From Planctomycetota bacterium (GTDB lineage: Bacteria > Planctomycetota > UBA8742 > UBA2392), in assembly GCA_020847415.1 (NCBI GenBank), contig JADLBZ010000061.1, positions 1 through 37,324 of the forward strand: DNA of 37,324 nt. Reading direction: 5' to 3'. Below, piece after piece: positions 8,749 through 17,274 of the stretch; position 1 is the stretch's first letter, and every line of letters starts with the position of its first letter. Under the pieces are notes generated by a model that saw nothing but the letters and a program-made list of their open reading frames with translations, was not told the origin of the DNA and did no database searches. A program made the translations under genes and the position numbers.

Positions 8749-10056
8749 ATGAAGATCTCTGTGATTGGCGCCGGACACGTAGGCCTGGTGACCGGCGTCT
8801 GCTTTGCCGAGAAGGGCCACGAGATTCTGTGCGTGGACCACGACACCGAGAAGCTGGCCCGCCTGAGAAAGGGCGACGCGCCCTTCTACGAGCCCGGCAT
8901 GCCCGAGCTGCTGCAGCGCCACCAGGCCAGCAAGCGCCTGCAGTTCTCCGGCCGCACGGAAGACGCCGTGGACTTCGGCCAGGCCATCTTCATCTGTGTG
9001 GGCACGCCCAGCACCGAGCGCGGCAAGGCCGACATGACCTATGTGGAGAAGGTGGCCCAGACCATTGCCGAAAACCTGCGCGAGTACCGCCTGGTGATCG
9101 AGAAAAGCACCGTGCCCATCAAGACCGGCGAACGCATCCGTCGCACCATTTCGCGCTACGTGCGCGGAGACGTGCAGTTCGACGTCGCCAGCAACCCCGA
9201 GTTCCTGCGCGAGGGAAGCGCCATTGAAGACACCCTGAAGCCCGATCGCGTGGTGGTGGGCGTGGACTCGGCCAAGGCCGAAAGCCTCCTGCGCGAGATC
9301 TACGGCGGCTTCAACTGCCCCTTTGTGGTCACCAGCGTGGGCAGCGCCGAGTTGATCAAGCACGCCAGCAACAGCTTCCTGGCCCTGAAGATCACCTACG
9401 CCAACTGGCTTTCGCGGCTGTGCGAGACCAGCGGTGCCGACGTGGACGAAGTGGTCAACGGCATGGGGCTGGACCACCGTATCGGCTCGCACTTTTTGCG
9501 CGCGGGCATCGGCTACGGCGGCAGTTGCTTTCCCAAGGATGTGGACGCACTGGCCCACATCAGCGAGGAACTGAACGTGCCGGCCCCCATGATCCGGCTG
9601 ATCAGCGACACCAACAAGGACCAGTTACAGCGCTTCTACGAGCGCATCGAGCACGAGCTGTGGGTGCTGCAGGACAAGACCATCGCCATCTGGGGGCTGG
9701 CCTTCAAGCCCAACACCGACGACCTGCGCGAGGCGCCGGCCTTGCGGCTGATCGAGAAACTGAAAGCCGCCGGCGCCAAACTGCGTGTTCACGACCCGGT
9801 GGCCATGGCCAACACGCGCAAGCGTTACCCGGACCTGTACTACGCCAAGGACCCCATTGATGCTGCCGCCGGCGCTGACGCGCTGGCAGTGTGCACCGAG
9901 TGGCCGGCATACCGCGAGGCGGACCTGGCCAAGGTGAAGGCCAGCCTGCGCGTGCCGCTGGTGTTTGACGGGCGCAACTGCCTGGACCGCAAGCGGGCGC
10001 AGGAACTGGGGCTTACGTTATTCGGCATCGGCAAGGCGCCGATCAAGCCGCGATAG
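8749..10056 (+). CDS. ugd: UDP-glucose 6-dehydrogenase
   Basis: The enzyme oxidises UDP-glucose to UDP-glucuronate with two NAD+, feeding surface polysaccharide synthesis in the cytosol. The start was moved from the track's 8722 to the ATG at 8749. This gives the canonical MKISVIGAGHVG N terminus and places GCGGGAG just upstream as ribosome-binding site. The product is 435 aa. The Rossmann GxGxxG spans residues 7-12. PEFLREGSA lies in the substrate region. The catalytic Cys260 sits in GYGGSCFPKD. The C-terminal domain contains WGLAFKPNTDDLR. Length and motifs are typical for the family. tsaD begins 10 bases after its stop, so the two are probably cotranscribed, although their functions are unrelated. 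Confidence 0.95.
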   Translation: MKISVIGAGHVGLVTGVCFAEKGHEILCVDHDTEKLARLRKGDAPFYEPGMPELLQRHQASKRLQFSGRTEDAVDFGQAIFICVGTPSTERGKADMTYVEKVAQTIAENLREYRLVIEKSTVPIKTGERIRRTISRYVRGDVQFDVASNPEFLREGSAIEDTLKPDRVVVGVDSAKAESLLREIYGGFNCPFVVTSVGSAELIKHASNSFLALKITYANWLSRLCETSGADVDEVVNGMGLDHRIGSHFLRAGIGYGGSCFPKDVDALAHISEELNVPAPMIRLISDTNKDQLQRFYERIEHELWVLQDKTIAIWGLAFKPNTDDLREAPALRLIEKLKAAGAKLRVHDPVAMANTRKRYPDLYYAKDPIDAAAGADALAVCTEWPAYREADLAKVKASLRVPLVFDGRNCLDRKRAQELGLTLFGIGKAPIKPR

Positions 10057-10066
10057 GCAGGAAGGC

Positions 10067-11167
10067 ATGCTGATCCTGGGCATCGAGACCTCGTGCGACG
10101 ACACCGCGGTGGCGCTGGTGGAGAACGGCTACTCCATCAAGGCGGCGGCGCGCAGCTCGCAGGAGAAGCTGCACGCCAAGTACGGCGGCATCGTGCCCGA
10201 GGTTGCCTGCCGCGCCCACTACGAGACCCTGATGCCGCTGCTGGACACGGTGCTGGGGCAGGCGGGCGTGCCCCTTTCCGCCGTGGACGCCATTGCCGTG
10301 ACCAACCAGCCGGGGCTCGTGGGCAGCCTTTACGTGGGCCTGGCCGCCGCCAAGGGCCTGGCGTGGGCGCTGCCCAAGCCGCTGGTCACCGTGGACCATG
10401 TGGAGGCTCACATCTATGCGGCACACATGGCTGAGCCCGAGCTGGAGTATCCGCACGTGTCGGTGGTGGTCTCCGGCGGCCACACGGACATTTTCCTGTC
10501 GCGGGGGCCCCTGGACCACGAACTGCTGACCCGCACCCTGGACGACGCCGCCGGCGAGTGCTTCGACAAGGTGGCGGCCCTGCTGGGCCTTGGCTACCCG
10601 GGCGGGCCCGCCATCCAGATGACCAGCCTGGGCGGCAACCCTGCCGCTGTGGAGTTTCCCCGTGGCGATGCCGGCCCGGAGGGGTTGCAGATCAGCTTTT
10701 CGGGCCTGAAGACGGCTGTGCTGAACGAGCTGCGCCGGCGCGGCTTCGTCGTCGAGGCGGCCCGCAACTCGGGTCGCGTGATCGCCACGCCGGAGGCGCC
10801 CGTCAAGAACAGCGAAACGCGCACGCTGTCGGTGCGGCTCCCGTTGGCCGACATTGCCGCCAGCTTCCAGGAAGCCGCCGTGGACATCCTGGTGCGGGCC
10901 ACCTTGTCGGCCACGCGGCACTCGCGTTGCAAGAGCGTGGTGCTGGCCGGTGGCGTCGCGGCCAACAAGCGGTTGCGCGAGAAGATGGCTGCCGCCTGCA
11001 AGGCCCAGAAGAACACCCACTTTGTGGCGCCGCCCCTTGGCCTGTGCACCGACAATGCCGAGATGGTGGCCGGCCTTGGCTCTCACAAGGTGGCGGCGGG
11101 CCAGCTTGCGCCGTTGACCGCGGACGTATTGCCCAACAAAGACGAGAAACGCGCCCGCTTGGCGTAG
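10067..11167 (+). CDS. tsaD: tRNA N6-adenosine threonylcarbamoyltransferase TsaD
   Basis: TsaD transfers the threonylcarbamoyl group to A37 of ANN-decoding tRNAs, working with TsaB and TsaE. The start at 10067 yields MLILGIETSCDD, the classic N terminus. The track's 9965 start only adds sequence overlapping ugd. Metal ligands His111 and His115 (HVEAH) sit at the same numbers as in E. coli. VSGGHTD, DDAAGE, LAGGVAAN and LCTDNAEM follow in the expected order. The product is 366 aa, with a modest insertion around residues 225-250 (RNSGRVIATPEAPVKN) relative to what I expect. The last base of its stop codon is the first base of a 163-bp palindromic element. That element may act as a hairpin at the transcript end. 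Confidence 0.95.
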   Translation: MLILGIETSCDDTAVALVENGYSIKAAARSSQEKLHAKYGGIVPEVACRAHYETLMPLLDTVLGQAGVPLSAVDAIAVTNQPGLVGSLYVGLAAAKGLAWALPKPLVTVDHVEAHIYAAHMAEPELEYPHVSVVVSGGHTDIFLSRGPLDHELLTRTLDDAAGECFDKVAALLGLGYPGGPAIQMTSLGGNPAAVEFPRGDAGPEGLQISFSGLKTAVLNELRRRGFVVEAARNSGRVIATPEAPVKNSETRTLSVRLPLADIAASFQEAAVDILVRATLSATRHSRCKSVVLAGGVAANKRLREKMAAACKAQKNTHFVAPPLGLCTDNAEMVAGLGSHKVAAGQLAPLTADVLPNKDEKRARLA

Positions 11168-11329
11168 AGCTTGTTCAGAAACTCTGAGCGGTGGCGATTT
11201 CAGAGCGCCGAACGAGCGGGACAAGGCAGCCAAACCGTGGTGTGGCTGAAGCCACATGCGGTGAGGCTGCCGTGGTAACGCGAAGTTCGCCGCCCGAAAG
11301 CGCCCGCGAACGGGTTTCTGAACAGGCTC
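11167..11329 (+). mobile_element. 163-bp palindromic MITE-like element between tsaD and the rhomboid gene
   Basis: Terminal inverted repeats of 18 bp (11167-11184 and 11312-11329) match at 16 of 18 positions and share TGTTCAGAAAC. The symmetry continues inward. GGCAGCC near 11225 pairs with GGCTGCC near 11265. TGTGGCT (11241-11247) pairs with AGCCACA (11250-11256) exactly at the element's centre. The whole stretch can therefore fold into one long imperfect hairpin. It holds no plausible coding sequence and fills the intergenic space precisely, from the tsaD stop codon to the next ATG. No clear target-site duplication is visible. This is the structure of a non-autonomous miniature transposable element, or a very large REP-type element. 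Confidence 0.7.
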
Positions 11330-12301
11330 ATGGACATGGGCAAGCTGATCCAGCTCAAGCGCTACAACCCCGGCCACTGGCCGCCAGCCACTGTTGCCGT
11401 GGTGGGCACGCTGGTCGCCATCTCGGTCGTGGACCTTGCCTTGGACGGCCTGTTGGAGCGCGCCCTCTGCGGCCGCGGGCTGGAGTTGTATCACGGCCAG
11501 TGGTGGCGGGTGCTGACCGCCAACCTGGTGCACGCCGACCTGTTGCACATCCTGTTCAACGCCTGGGGCATCTCGATTCTGGGCAGCACGCTGGAGCGCC
11601 TGCACGGGTGGCGCCCCCTGCTGGCCGTTGTGGTCGCCGGTGCCCTGGGCGGCTCGGGGCTGGCCTTGGCCATGATGGACCCCGCGGTGCGGCTGGTGGG
11701 CTCGTCCACGTCTTCGTATGCACTGCTGGGTGCCGTGTTGGGCTACTTCTACGTGAAGACCGGCAGCCTGGCTGCGCTGTGGCAGGTGCCGCACAGCCGC
11801 CAACTGCTGATCTGGTTTGCCTTTGGCGTGTACATGAGCCTGCAGCCGGGCGTGAGCCTGCTTGGCCATCTGGGCGGGTTTGTGCCGGGTGTGGTGCTGG
11901 GCATCTACTTTGAGCTGCACTACCAGCGCCGTGCCGACCTGTGGGCGCGGCTGGGCGTGGCGGTGGTCGCCTTCTCGTGCGCGGCGGTGTGCGTTTACGC
12001 TTGCCTGCCCTGGCACCGCCCGGCTTTTGTGGGCGTGCGCGCCATGCAGGCCTGGGAAGCCGGGGAGATGGCCGAGGGCGACGCCCTGTTGCAGCGGGCC
12101 CGCAAAGTGGACTCCGGCCGCCACCCGGGCGCGTCAGAGTTTCTGGATTTTCTTCGCTTGTGGCGCGAGACGGTGCCCGGCCTGCCCACAGAGGAAGACC
12201 TGGCCCTGCTTCGCGTGCCCCTGCTGCGGGTACAACACGAGGCCGAGGCCGGCTACGACCCCCTGCTGCCGGGCAACGCGGGCGGCGCCCCCCAGCCCTG
12301 A
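11330..12301 (+). CDS. Rhomboid-family intramembrane serine protease
   Basis: This is a polytopic membrane protein of up to 323 aa. Residues 68-77 carry the His/Asn signature HADLLHILFN. The catalytic Ser is predicted at 126 in GSSTSSYALLGA, a variant of the usual GASGA motif. The partner His180 lies in LLGHLGGF. Rhomboids cut transmembrane substrates within the bilayer. After the core there is an extra hydrophobic segment (about 205-228) and a roughly 95-residue soluble tail that may be helical. The first ATG abuts the palindromic element. The second ATG (11336) has the better-spaced AGG, which lies inside the element's end, so translation may begin there. Protease activity is inferred from residues only; the substrate is unknown. 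Confidence 0.85.
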   Translation: MDMGKLIQLKRYNPGHWPPATVAVVGTLVAISVVDLALDGLLERALCGRGLELYHGQWWRVLTANLVHADLLHILFNAWGISILGSTLERLHGWRPLLAVVVAGALGGSGLALAMMDPAVRLVGSSTSSYALLGAVLGYFYVKTGSLAALWQVPHSRQLLIWFAFGVYMSLQPGVSLLGHLGGFVPGVVLGIYFELHYQRRADLWARLGVAVVAFSCAAVCVYACLPWHRPAFVGVRAMQAWEAGEMAEGDALLQRARKVDSGRHPGASEFLDFLRLWRETVPGLPTEEDLALLRVPLLRVQHEAEAGYDPLLPGNAGGAPQP

Positions 12302-12354
12302 ACAGCCGCCGGTGGAGTGTTTCCTGCAGGCGCGCGGGCTGCTAGATTCCGGCC

Positions 12355-13632
12355 ATGGCCACCAACCGGGAAGCATTTGAAGAGGCGCGCAGCTTCATCG
12401 CCGGCGGCGTAAACAGCCCCGTGCGAGCCTTCAAGGCGGTGGGGGACACGCCTGTGTTCTTTGCGGCGGGCTACGGCAGCCGCGTCACCGACATTGAAGG
12501 TCGCGAATACGTGGACTACGTGGGCTCCTGGGGCCCGCACATCCTGGGCCACGCGGCTGAGCCCATTGTCAACGCCATCGTGCGCGCGGCACGCAGCTCG
12601 ACCAGTTTCGGCGCGCCCACGGTCACGGAGACCGCCCTGGCGCGCATTCTTTGCGACGCCCTGCCCGGCTGCGAGCGCGTGCGCCTGACCAGTTCGGGCA
12701 CCGAGGCGGTGATGAGCGCGCTGCGCGTGGCGCGCGGCTTTACCGGCCGCGAGCTGGTGGTGAAATTTGCCGGCTGTTACCACGGGCACGTGGACAGCCT
12801 GCTGGTCAGTGCGGGCTCGGGTGCGCTGACGCTGGGCAACCCGGACAGCGGCGGCGTCAGCTCGGTCGTGGCCGCCCAGACCATTGTGTTGCCCTACAAC
12901 GACGTGGACGCAGTGGAGCGCGCCTTTGCCGCCCACGGCGACCGCATTGCCGCCACCATCATTGAGCCCGTGGCCGGCAACATGGGCGTGGTCATGCCCG
13001 CGCGCGGCTACCTGGAGAGCGTGGCCGCCATTACCCGCGAGGCCGGCGCTCTGTTCATCATGGACGAGGTGATGACCGGCTTCCGCGTGGCCTGGGGCGG
13101 CGCGCAGCGGCTGTTCGGCATTCAGCCGGACCTTACCGTGCTGGGCAAGGTGATTGGCGGCGGCTTGCCCCTGGCGGCCTTTGGCGGCCGGGCCGAGATC
13201 ATGTCGCGCCTGGCGCCTGACGGCCCCGTGTACCAGGCGGGGACGTTGTCCGGCAACCCGGTGGCGGTCTCAGCGGGCATTGCCGCGCTGACGCAGCTCA
13301 AGAACAACCCGGCGCTGTACCGGCGGCTGGAAGTGCTCTCGGCGCGACTGGCGGCCGGCCTGCAGGAAGCGGCCCGGAAGGCGAAGGTGCCGCTTTATGT
13401 GGCGCGCTGCGGCAGCATGATCACGCCCTTCTTCCAGCCGGGGCCGGTGCGCAACCTGGACGACGCCAAACGCAGCGACACCAAGGCCTTTGCGCGCTTC
13501 CACGGTTTGATGCGCGCCCAGGGGCACTACCTGCCGCCCAGCCAGTTTGAGGCCCTGTTTGTGAGCAGCGCCCATACCTTCAAGGACATTGACGCCACGG
13601 TGGCCGCGGCGGAAGCGGCGCTGGATCAGTAG
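12355..13632 (+). CDS. hemL: Glutamate-1-semialdehyde 2,1-aminomutase
   Basis: HemL converts glutamate-1-semialdehyde to 5-aminolevulinate, the last step of the C5 route to tetrapyrroles. It is a cytosolic PLP enzyme. The 425-aa product begins with FIAGGVNSPVR. It contains SSGTEAVMSALR in the PLP phosphate region and MDEVMTGFR. The Schiff-base Lys265 sits in VLGKVIGGGLP, the same number as in E. coli. It ends with the typical SAHTFKDID region. No strong ribosome-binding site is visible before the ATG. The gap to the rhomboid gene is 53 bases. Downstream it converges with a radical SAM gene, 29 bases away, with no terminator visible. Its presence implies the organism makes haem through glutamyl-tRNA. 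Confidence 0.95.
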   Translation: MATNREAFEEARSFIAGGVNSPVRAFKAVGDTPVFFAAGYGSRVTDIEGREYVDYVGSWGPHILGHAAEPIVNAIVRAARSSTSFGAPTVTETALARILCDALPGCERVRLTSSGTEAVMSALRVARGFTGRELVVKFAGCYHGHVDSLLVSAGSGALTLGNPDSGGVSSVVAAQTIVLPYNDVDAVERAFAAHGDRIAATIIEPVAGNMGVVMPARGYLESVAAITREAGALFIMDEVMTGFRVAWGGAQRLFGIQPDLTVLGKVIGGGLPLAAFGGRAEIMSRLAPDGPVYQAGTLSGNPVAVSAGIAALTQLKNNPALYRRLEVLSARLAAGLQEAARKAKVPLYVARCGSMITPFFQPGPVRNLDDAKRSDTKAFARFHGLMRAQGHYLPPSQFEALFVSSAHTFKDIDATVAAAEAALDQ

Positions 13633-13661
13633 CGGAGTGCTCTCGTCAGGCAGCGCGCCCG

Positions 13662-15536
13662 CTATGCCGGCGAAAGGCCGCGGTTGGACTTGCCGTCGGC
13701 CTGGTGCAGCACCTGCAGCACGAAGTGCGTCCAGAGGGCGGCTTCTTTCATGGCCTGCCAGGGCGCCAGCAGGGGGTTGGCCCGCCACCAGCGCAGGCGC
13801 CGCAGGCCGCGCCAGAAATCACTCAGCTCGCGGCGCGTGGTACGCCAGCGGTTCACGCGGGCAGCCAGGTTCTGCAGAAGCGCACGCGGCTTGGCCTTCA
13901 GCGCCGAGATCACGATGGACTTGATACGACCCTCGCTGGGGTCGGGCTGCCGCGTGGCCAGCCACAGCTCCTGCATCTCGGGCAGCAGCGTCCGCCAGGC
14001 GCGCAGTTGCGCCCACAGGTCTTTGGCGCGCCGCACCCGGTGGCCCCACCAGCCGGCGCGGGGCAGCCCCGGCCGGCGTTCGGCGCGGTCCTTCAGGCGC
14101 CACAGGCCGGACATCATGGGGTGCTCGCCCAGCAGGCTGGAGTTGCGGTACCAGAGATAGGAGTTGAACAGCGTCCAGTATGCGGAGCCCTTGGTCTGCG
14201 AGAGGCAGCGCTTCATGTGCTGGGGCGTGTAGAACTGCCCCCAGGCGTCGCGCCAGGCCTGCTCCAGCTCGGCGCGGGTCATCTGCGGGTGATCTTGCAC
14301 GGCATGCGCGCTGTCGTAGCGGTTCAGGTCCGGGTCCAGGCTGGCACCTGCGCGCACGGCCTGGGCGTGATCCGCCGAGCCCGGCAGGGGTGTCAGTACG
14401 AAGAAGGTCGCCATGTCAATGCCGACTTCGTCGCGCAGGCGCCGCACGTCGTCGGCAATGGACTGCGGCGTGTCGTGCGGAAAGCCCAGGATGTAGCCGC
14501 ATTGCGTGATCACGCCGTGCGAGCGCCAGGCCTGCACCATGCCGGCAAAGTCCTGCACGCGGTTCTGGCGCTTGCCCGCGGATTCCAGGTTGGCCGGGTT
14601 GATGGACTCGAGGCCGATGAACACCTCGACACAGCCGGCCAGCGCCGACTTCTCGACAAAGCCCGGCGTGCGCACAGCCTGCGTGTCCACCTGCATCATG
14701 AACGTGAAGCGGCTGCCCTGGGCGCGCAGGGCGGCCATGCCGTCCAGGATAGCCTCCCAGCGCGGGTGGCGGGCGAAGTTGTCGTCGGTGAAGAAGAAGT
14801 GCCTTACGCCCAGCTTCAACTGGGCTTCAATGCCGCGCAGGATGCTCTCGGGGCTGCGCGCGCGCATCATGCGCCCCTGCACGTTGATGATGGTGCAGAA
14901 GCTGCATGAGAACGGACAACCGCGGCTGCCGTCTATGGTGCACATGTCGGGCAGCACAAAGCGCTGCATGTGACGGCGATCCACGCTGGGCAGCGGGCAA
15001 TCGGCCAGATCCGGCCGGGCCGTCATCAGGTCGGTAACCGGGGGCAGAGTGCCCTCCAGCGCCTGGCGCAGCAAGCCGGCCCAGTTGGCGTCCACCTCGC
15101 CCCGGACAACATGCACGCCGTCGTCCGCCAGCGCGGCCACTTCGGGCGCGAAGCCCGGCAGCAGCGCGTTGACGCCCGAGACGTGAAACCCGCCCACCAT
15201 CACGGTGGCGCCCGCCGTGCGCAGGCGGCGGGCCAGGTCGGCGGCGCGGGCAAACTGGTTGCTCTGCACGCCGCACAGGGCGGCGATGACTCGCGTGCCG
15301 GGGCGACGAACCTCGCGCCGGATGCGCGCCATGGGCACGCGCTGCACGCACTCATCCACCAGCACGGTTTCCAGCTTCACGTCGCCAAGCTGCCCGGCGT
15401 CGGCGGCGTGCCGGGAAAGCCCATTCAAGGTGGCCAGGGTGTTGCTGGGGATCACGCCGCGCCAGTGGCGAACCGGGAAACCTTCTTCGTCGTAGCGGGA
15501 GGGGCGAATCAGGTACAGGCGCAACGTGGTGGTCAT
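13662..15536 (-). CDS. B12-binding-type radical SAM protein, substrate unknown
   Basis: The cluster motif CPFSCSFC is in SRGCPFSCSFCTI near residue 205, following an N-terminal domain of about 190 residues. That domain contains GATVMVGGFHVSG, resembling cobalamin-binding-type domains that precede many radical SAM cores. The core continues through FFFTDDNFARH, GLESINP and GYILGFPHDT, the last typical of this superfamily. A C-terminal region of about 200 residues is rich in Arg and Trp. I chose the ATG at 15536 (MTTTLRLYLIRPSRY, 624 aa) over the track's 15830, because the longer form overlaps the divergent gene. An ATG at 15563 is also possible, and neither has a good ribosome-binding site. The gene faces away from a sugar epimerase-like gene. 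Hopanoid or lipid modification is one speculation, but no specific reaction can be assigned. Confidence 0.8.
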   Translation of the reverse strand: MTTTLRLYLIRPSRYDEEGFPVRHWRGVIPSNTLATLNGLSRHAADAGQLGDVKLETVLVDECVQRVPMARIRREVRRPGTRVIAALCGVQSNQFARAADLARRLRTAGATVMVGGFHVSGVNALLPGFAPEVAALADDGVHVVRGEVDANWAGLLRQALEGTLPPVTDLMTARPDLADCPLPSVDRRHMQRFVLPDMCTIDGSRGCPFSCSFCTIINVQGRMMRARSPESILRGIEAQLKLGVRHFFFTDDNFARHPRWEAILDGMAALRAQGSRFTFMMQVDTQAVRTPGFVEKSALAGCVEVFIGLESINPANLESAGKRQNRVQDFAGMVQAWRSHGVITQCGYILGFPHDTPQSIADDVRRLRDEVGIDMATFFVLTPLPGSADHAQAVRAGASLDPDLNRYDSAHAVQDHPQMTRAELEQAWRDAWGQFYTPQHMKRCLSQTKGSAYWTLFNSYLWYRNSSLLGEHPMMSGLWRLKDRAERRPGLPRAGWWGHRVRRAKDLWAQLRAWRTLLPEMQELWLATRQPDPSEGRIKSIVISALKAKPRALLQNLAARVNRWRTTRRELSDFWRGLRRLRWWRANPLLAPWQAMKEAALWTHFVLQVLHQADGKSNRGLSPA

Positions 15537-15663
15537 GAGCGAGCCCGGGTGAGAGACCGCCATGTTAACACGGTAAATGGACCTGCGTGTCCTGAAATCC
15601 CCCGAGCCGTCGCCGCCGGGGCAGCACCTTGACGGCTTTGCTCCGCCGCCCCACAACGGCGCC

Positions 15664-16662
15664 ATGGGCGATCGTGTCCTGGTTTTGGGTGCGGCTGGTA
15701 CGGTGGGCAGCCGGGTGGCACTGGCCCTGCGCGAGGCAGGGTTCGAGGTGCGCTGCCTGGCGCGCTCGCGGGGCCACCGCAACCTGGCCTGTGCCTCCGA
15801 GGCAGGGGCAGAGATCGTCTGGGGCGACATGAACGACGATGCCGCGCTGGCCGGGGCGCTGGCCGGCTGCCGGTACTTCGTGCATTGCGCGGCACCCTAC
15901 CCGTGGAGCGGCCTGCACTTCCGGCTGGCGGGCTATCGCAACCAGTGGGTGCCGCAGGTGCGGCAGCACTTCGCGGCGGCACGGCGGGCCGGCATTGAGC
16001 GCGCCGTGTTCACCAGCAGCCTGAGCACCATGGGTCTGGCTGGACGGGGCAAGCAGGCCGACGAGGCGCTGGCCTATGACCCGGCAAGACAGGGCGGCGG
16101 CAACTACTATCCCGTCAAGGCGGCCCTGGAGGCAGCGGTGCTGGCGGAGACCGCCCAGGGGCCGGCCACGGTGATTGTGAACCCTACCGGCCTGGTGGGG
16201 GAGGGCAGCCGCAACGCGCGGCTCTCGGCAGCCTGCGTGTTCTTTCAAGGCCTGACACCGTTCATGGTGGACGCCCCCATGAACTTCGTGGACTGCCGCG
16301 ACGTTGCACGCGGGCACCTGTTCGCTCTACAGAAGGGCCGGGCCGGCGAGCGCTACATTCTGGGCGGCGTGAACACGACCCTGCGCGAGTTCGCCGCACT
16401 GGCGGCGGGGCAGGCGGGCATTCACCGGCCGCTGGTGGTGCCCCGCGCCCTGGCCAAACTGGGGGCACTGGCCGCCGAGTGCGCGGCGCTGCTGACCGGC
16501 CGCCTGGGTGCCTTGAGCCGGACCAGCTACTACCACCTGCGCTATGGCCAGCATTACTCCAGCGCCAAGGCCGCCGCCGAGCTGGGCTATCAGCCGACGC
16601 AGGACCTGTTGCCTGCCCTGCGGCGAGAGCTGCAATGGCACGCTGCCGTGCCCGCGACATGA
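15664..16662 (+). CDS. NAD-dependent epimerase/dehydratase (extended SDR family)
   Basis: The 332-aa product has the Rossmann motif GAAGTVG at residues 9-15, a Ser-rich TSSLSTMG segment, and the catalytic YxxxK pair Tyr148/Lys152 (NYYPVK). A substrate-side GGVNTTLREF segment follows. These are features of extended short-chain dehydrogenases such as dihydroflavonol reductase-like and HpnA-like proteins. The start at 15664 gives MGDRVLVLGAAG; the track's 15577 start adds a low-complexity leader with no family similarity. Its stop overlaps the next start by ATGA, so it is translationally coupled to the AcpH-like gene. The divergent partner is a radical SAM enzyme. The substrate (nucleotide sugar, sterol/hopanoid side chain or other) cannot be read from the sequence. 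Confidence 0.85.
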   Translation: MGDRVLVLGAAGTVGSRVALALREAGFEVRCLARSRGHRNLACASEAGAEIVWGDMNDDAALAGALAGCRYFVHCAAPYPWSGLHFRLAGYRNQWVPQVRQHFAAARRAGIERAVFTSSLSTMGLAGRGKQADEALAYDPARQGGGNYYPVKAALEAAVLAETAQGPATVIVNPTGLVGEGSRNARLSAACVFFQGLTPFMVDAPMNFVDCRDVARGHLFALQKGRAGERYILGGVNTTLREFAALAAGQAGIHRPLVVPRALAKLGALAAECAALLTGRLGALSRTSYYHLRYGQHYSSAKAAAELGYQPTQDLLPALRRELQWHAAVPAT

Positions 16663-17231
16663 ACTACCTGGCCCATCTGTATCTGGCCGACGACCACCCG
16701 CACTCGCTGCTGGGCAACCTGGCCGGCGATTTCCTGCGCGGGGCCGCAGTTGTTGCCCCCGAACTGAGGGAGGGCATTGCCCGCCACCGCGCGGTGGATG
16801 CCTTTACCGACGCCCACCCGGCTGTGGCCCGCAGCCGCGCGCGCCTGTCGCCCCGGTGGGGGCTGTATGCGCGCGTCCTGGTGGACGTGTTTTATGACCA
16901 CGTGCTGGCCGGCCAGTGGAAGCAGCACCACCCGGAACCCCTGGAGCACTTTGCCATGCGCGTGTACCGCACCCTGGGCGCGCACGCGCACCTGCTGCCG
17001 CCCCGGCTGGCAGAGGCGGCGCCGCGCATGATCCAGCACAACTGGCTGCTGGCCTACGCAACGGTGGAAGGAGTGGGAGAGATCCTGCGTCGCATGTCGG
17101 GGCGCTCGCGCCGCGGCATGGACCTGGCGCCCGCAGCCGCGGACCTTTCCCGTGAGCTTGCGGCCCTGCAGGCCGACTTCGCCGAGTTCTTTCCGCAGTT
17201 GCGCGCCCATGTGGGGTTTGCCAAACCATAG
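16659..17231 (+). CDS. acpH: Acyl carrier protein phosphodiesterase, AcpH family
   Basis: The 190-aa protein matches the AcpH (PF04336) pattern, which removes 4'-phosphopantetheine from holo-ACP. It begins MNYLAHLYLA, followed by GNLAGDFLRG, then RHRAVDAFTD, then VDVFYDHVLAGQW. These hold the conserved Asp and His residues of the HD-like metal site. The length is close to E. coli AcpH (193 aa). The ATG overlaps the stop of the upstream epimerase gene (ATGA). The next gene encodes an Aas-type acyl-ACP synthetase with its own promoter, so acyl-carrier metabolism genes are grouped here. Family assignment is firm by motif; activity is inferred. Confidence 0.85.
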   Translation: MNYLAHLYLADDHPHSLLGNLAGDFLRGAAVVAPELREGIARHRAVDAFTDAHPAVARSRARLSPRWGLYARVLVDVFYDHVLAGQWKQHHPEPLEHFAMRVYRTLGAHAHLLPPRLAEAAPRMIQHNWLLAYATVEGVGEILRRMSGRSRRGMDLAPAAADLSRELAALQADFAEFFPQLRAHVGFAKP

Positions 17232-17238
17232 GGCGAGC

Positions 17239-17267
17239 TTGCGCAATACATAACGGCGTTATATAGT
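17239..17267 (+). promoter_or_regulatory. Sigma-70-like promoter predicting a leaderless aas mRNA, with overlapping operator-like palindrome
   Basis: TTGCGC (17239-17244) and TATAGT (17262-17267) are separated by exactly 17 bases. With initiation about 7 bases after the -10 box, the transcript would start at or next to the ATG at 17275, and no ribosome-binding site is present. The spacer contains the 13-nt palindrome ATAACGGCGTTAT (17250-17262), placed where a repressor could block polymerase. The stretch is strikingly AT-rich for this window. Confidence 0.6.
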
Positions 17268-17274
17268 AGCCTCC

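Noticed and set aside
9965-10066. N-terminal extension of tsaD
   Set aside because: Overlaps ugd in another frame; TsaD begins at MLILGIETSCDD.
10043-12124. 693-aa minus-strand ORF across tsaD and the rhomboid gene
   Set aside because: Antisense to two confidently identified genes, crosses the palindromic element, and has no recognisable domain.
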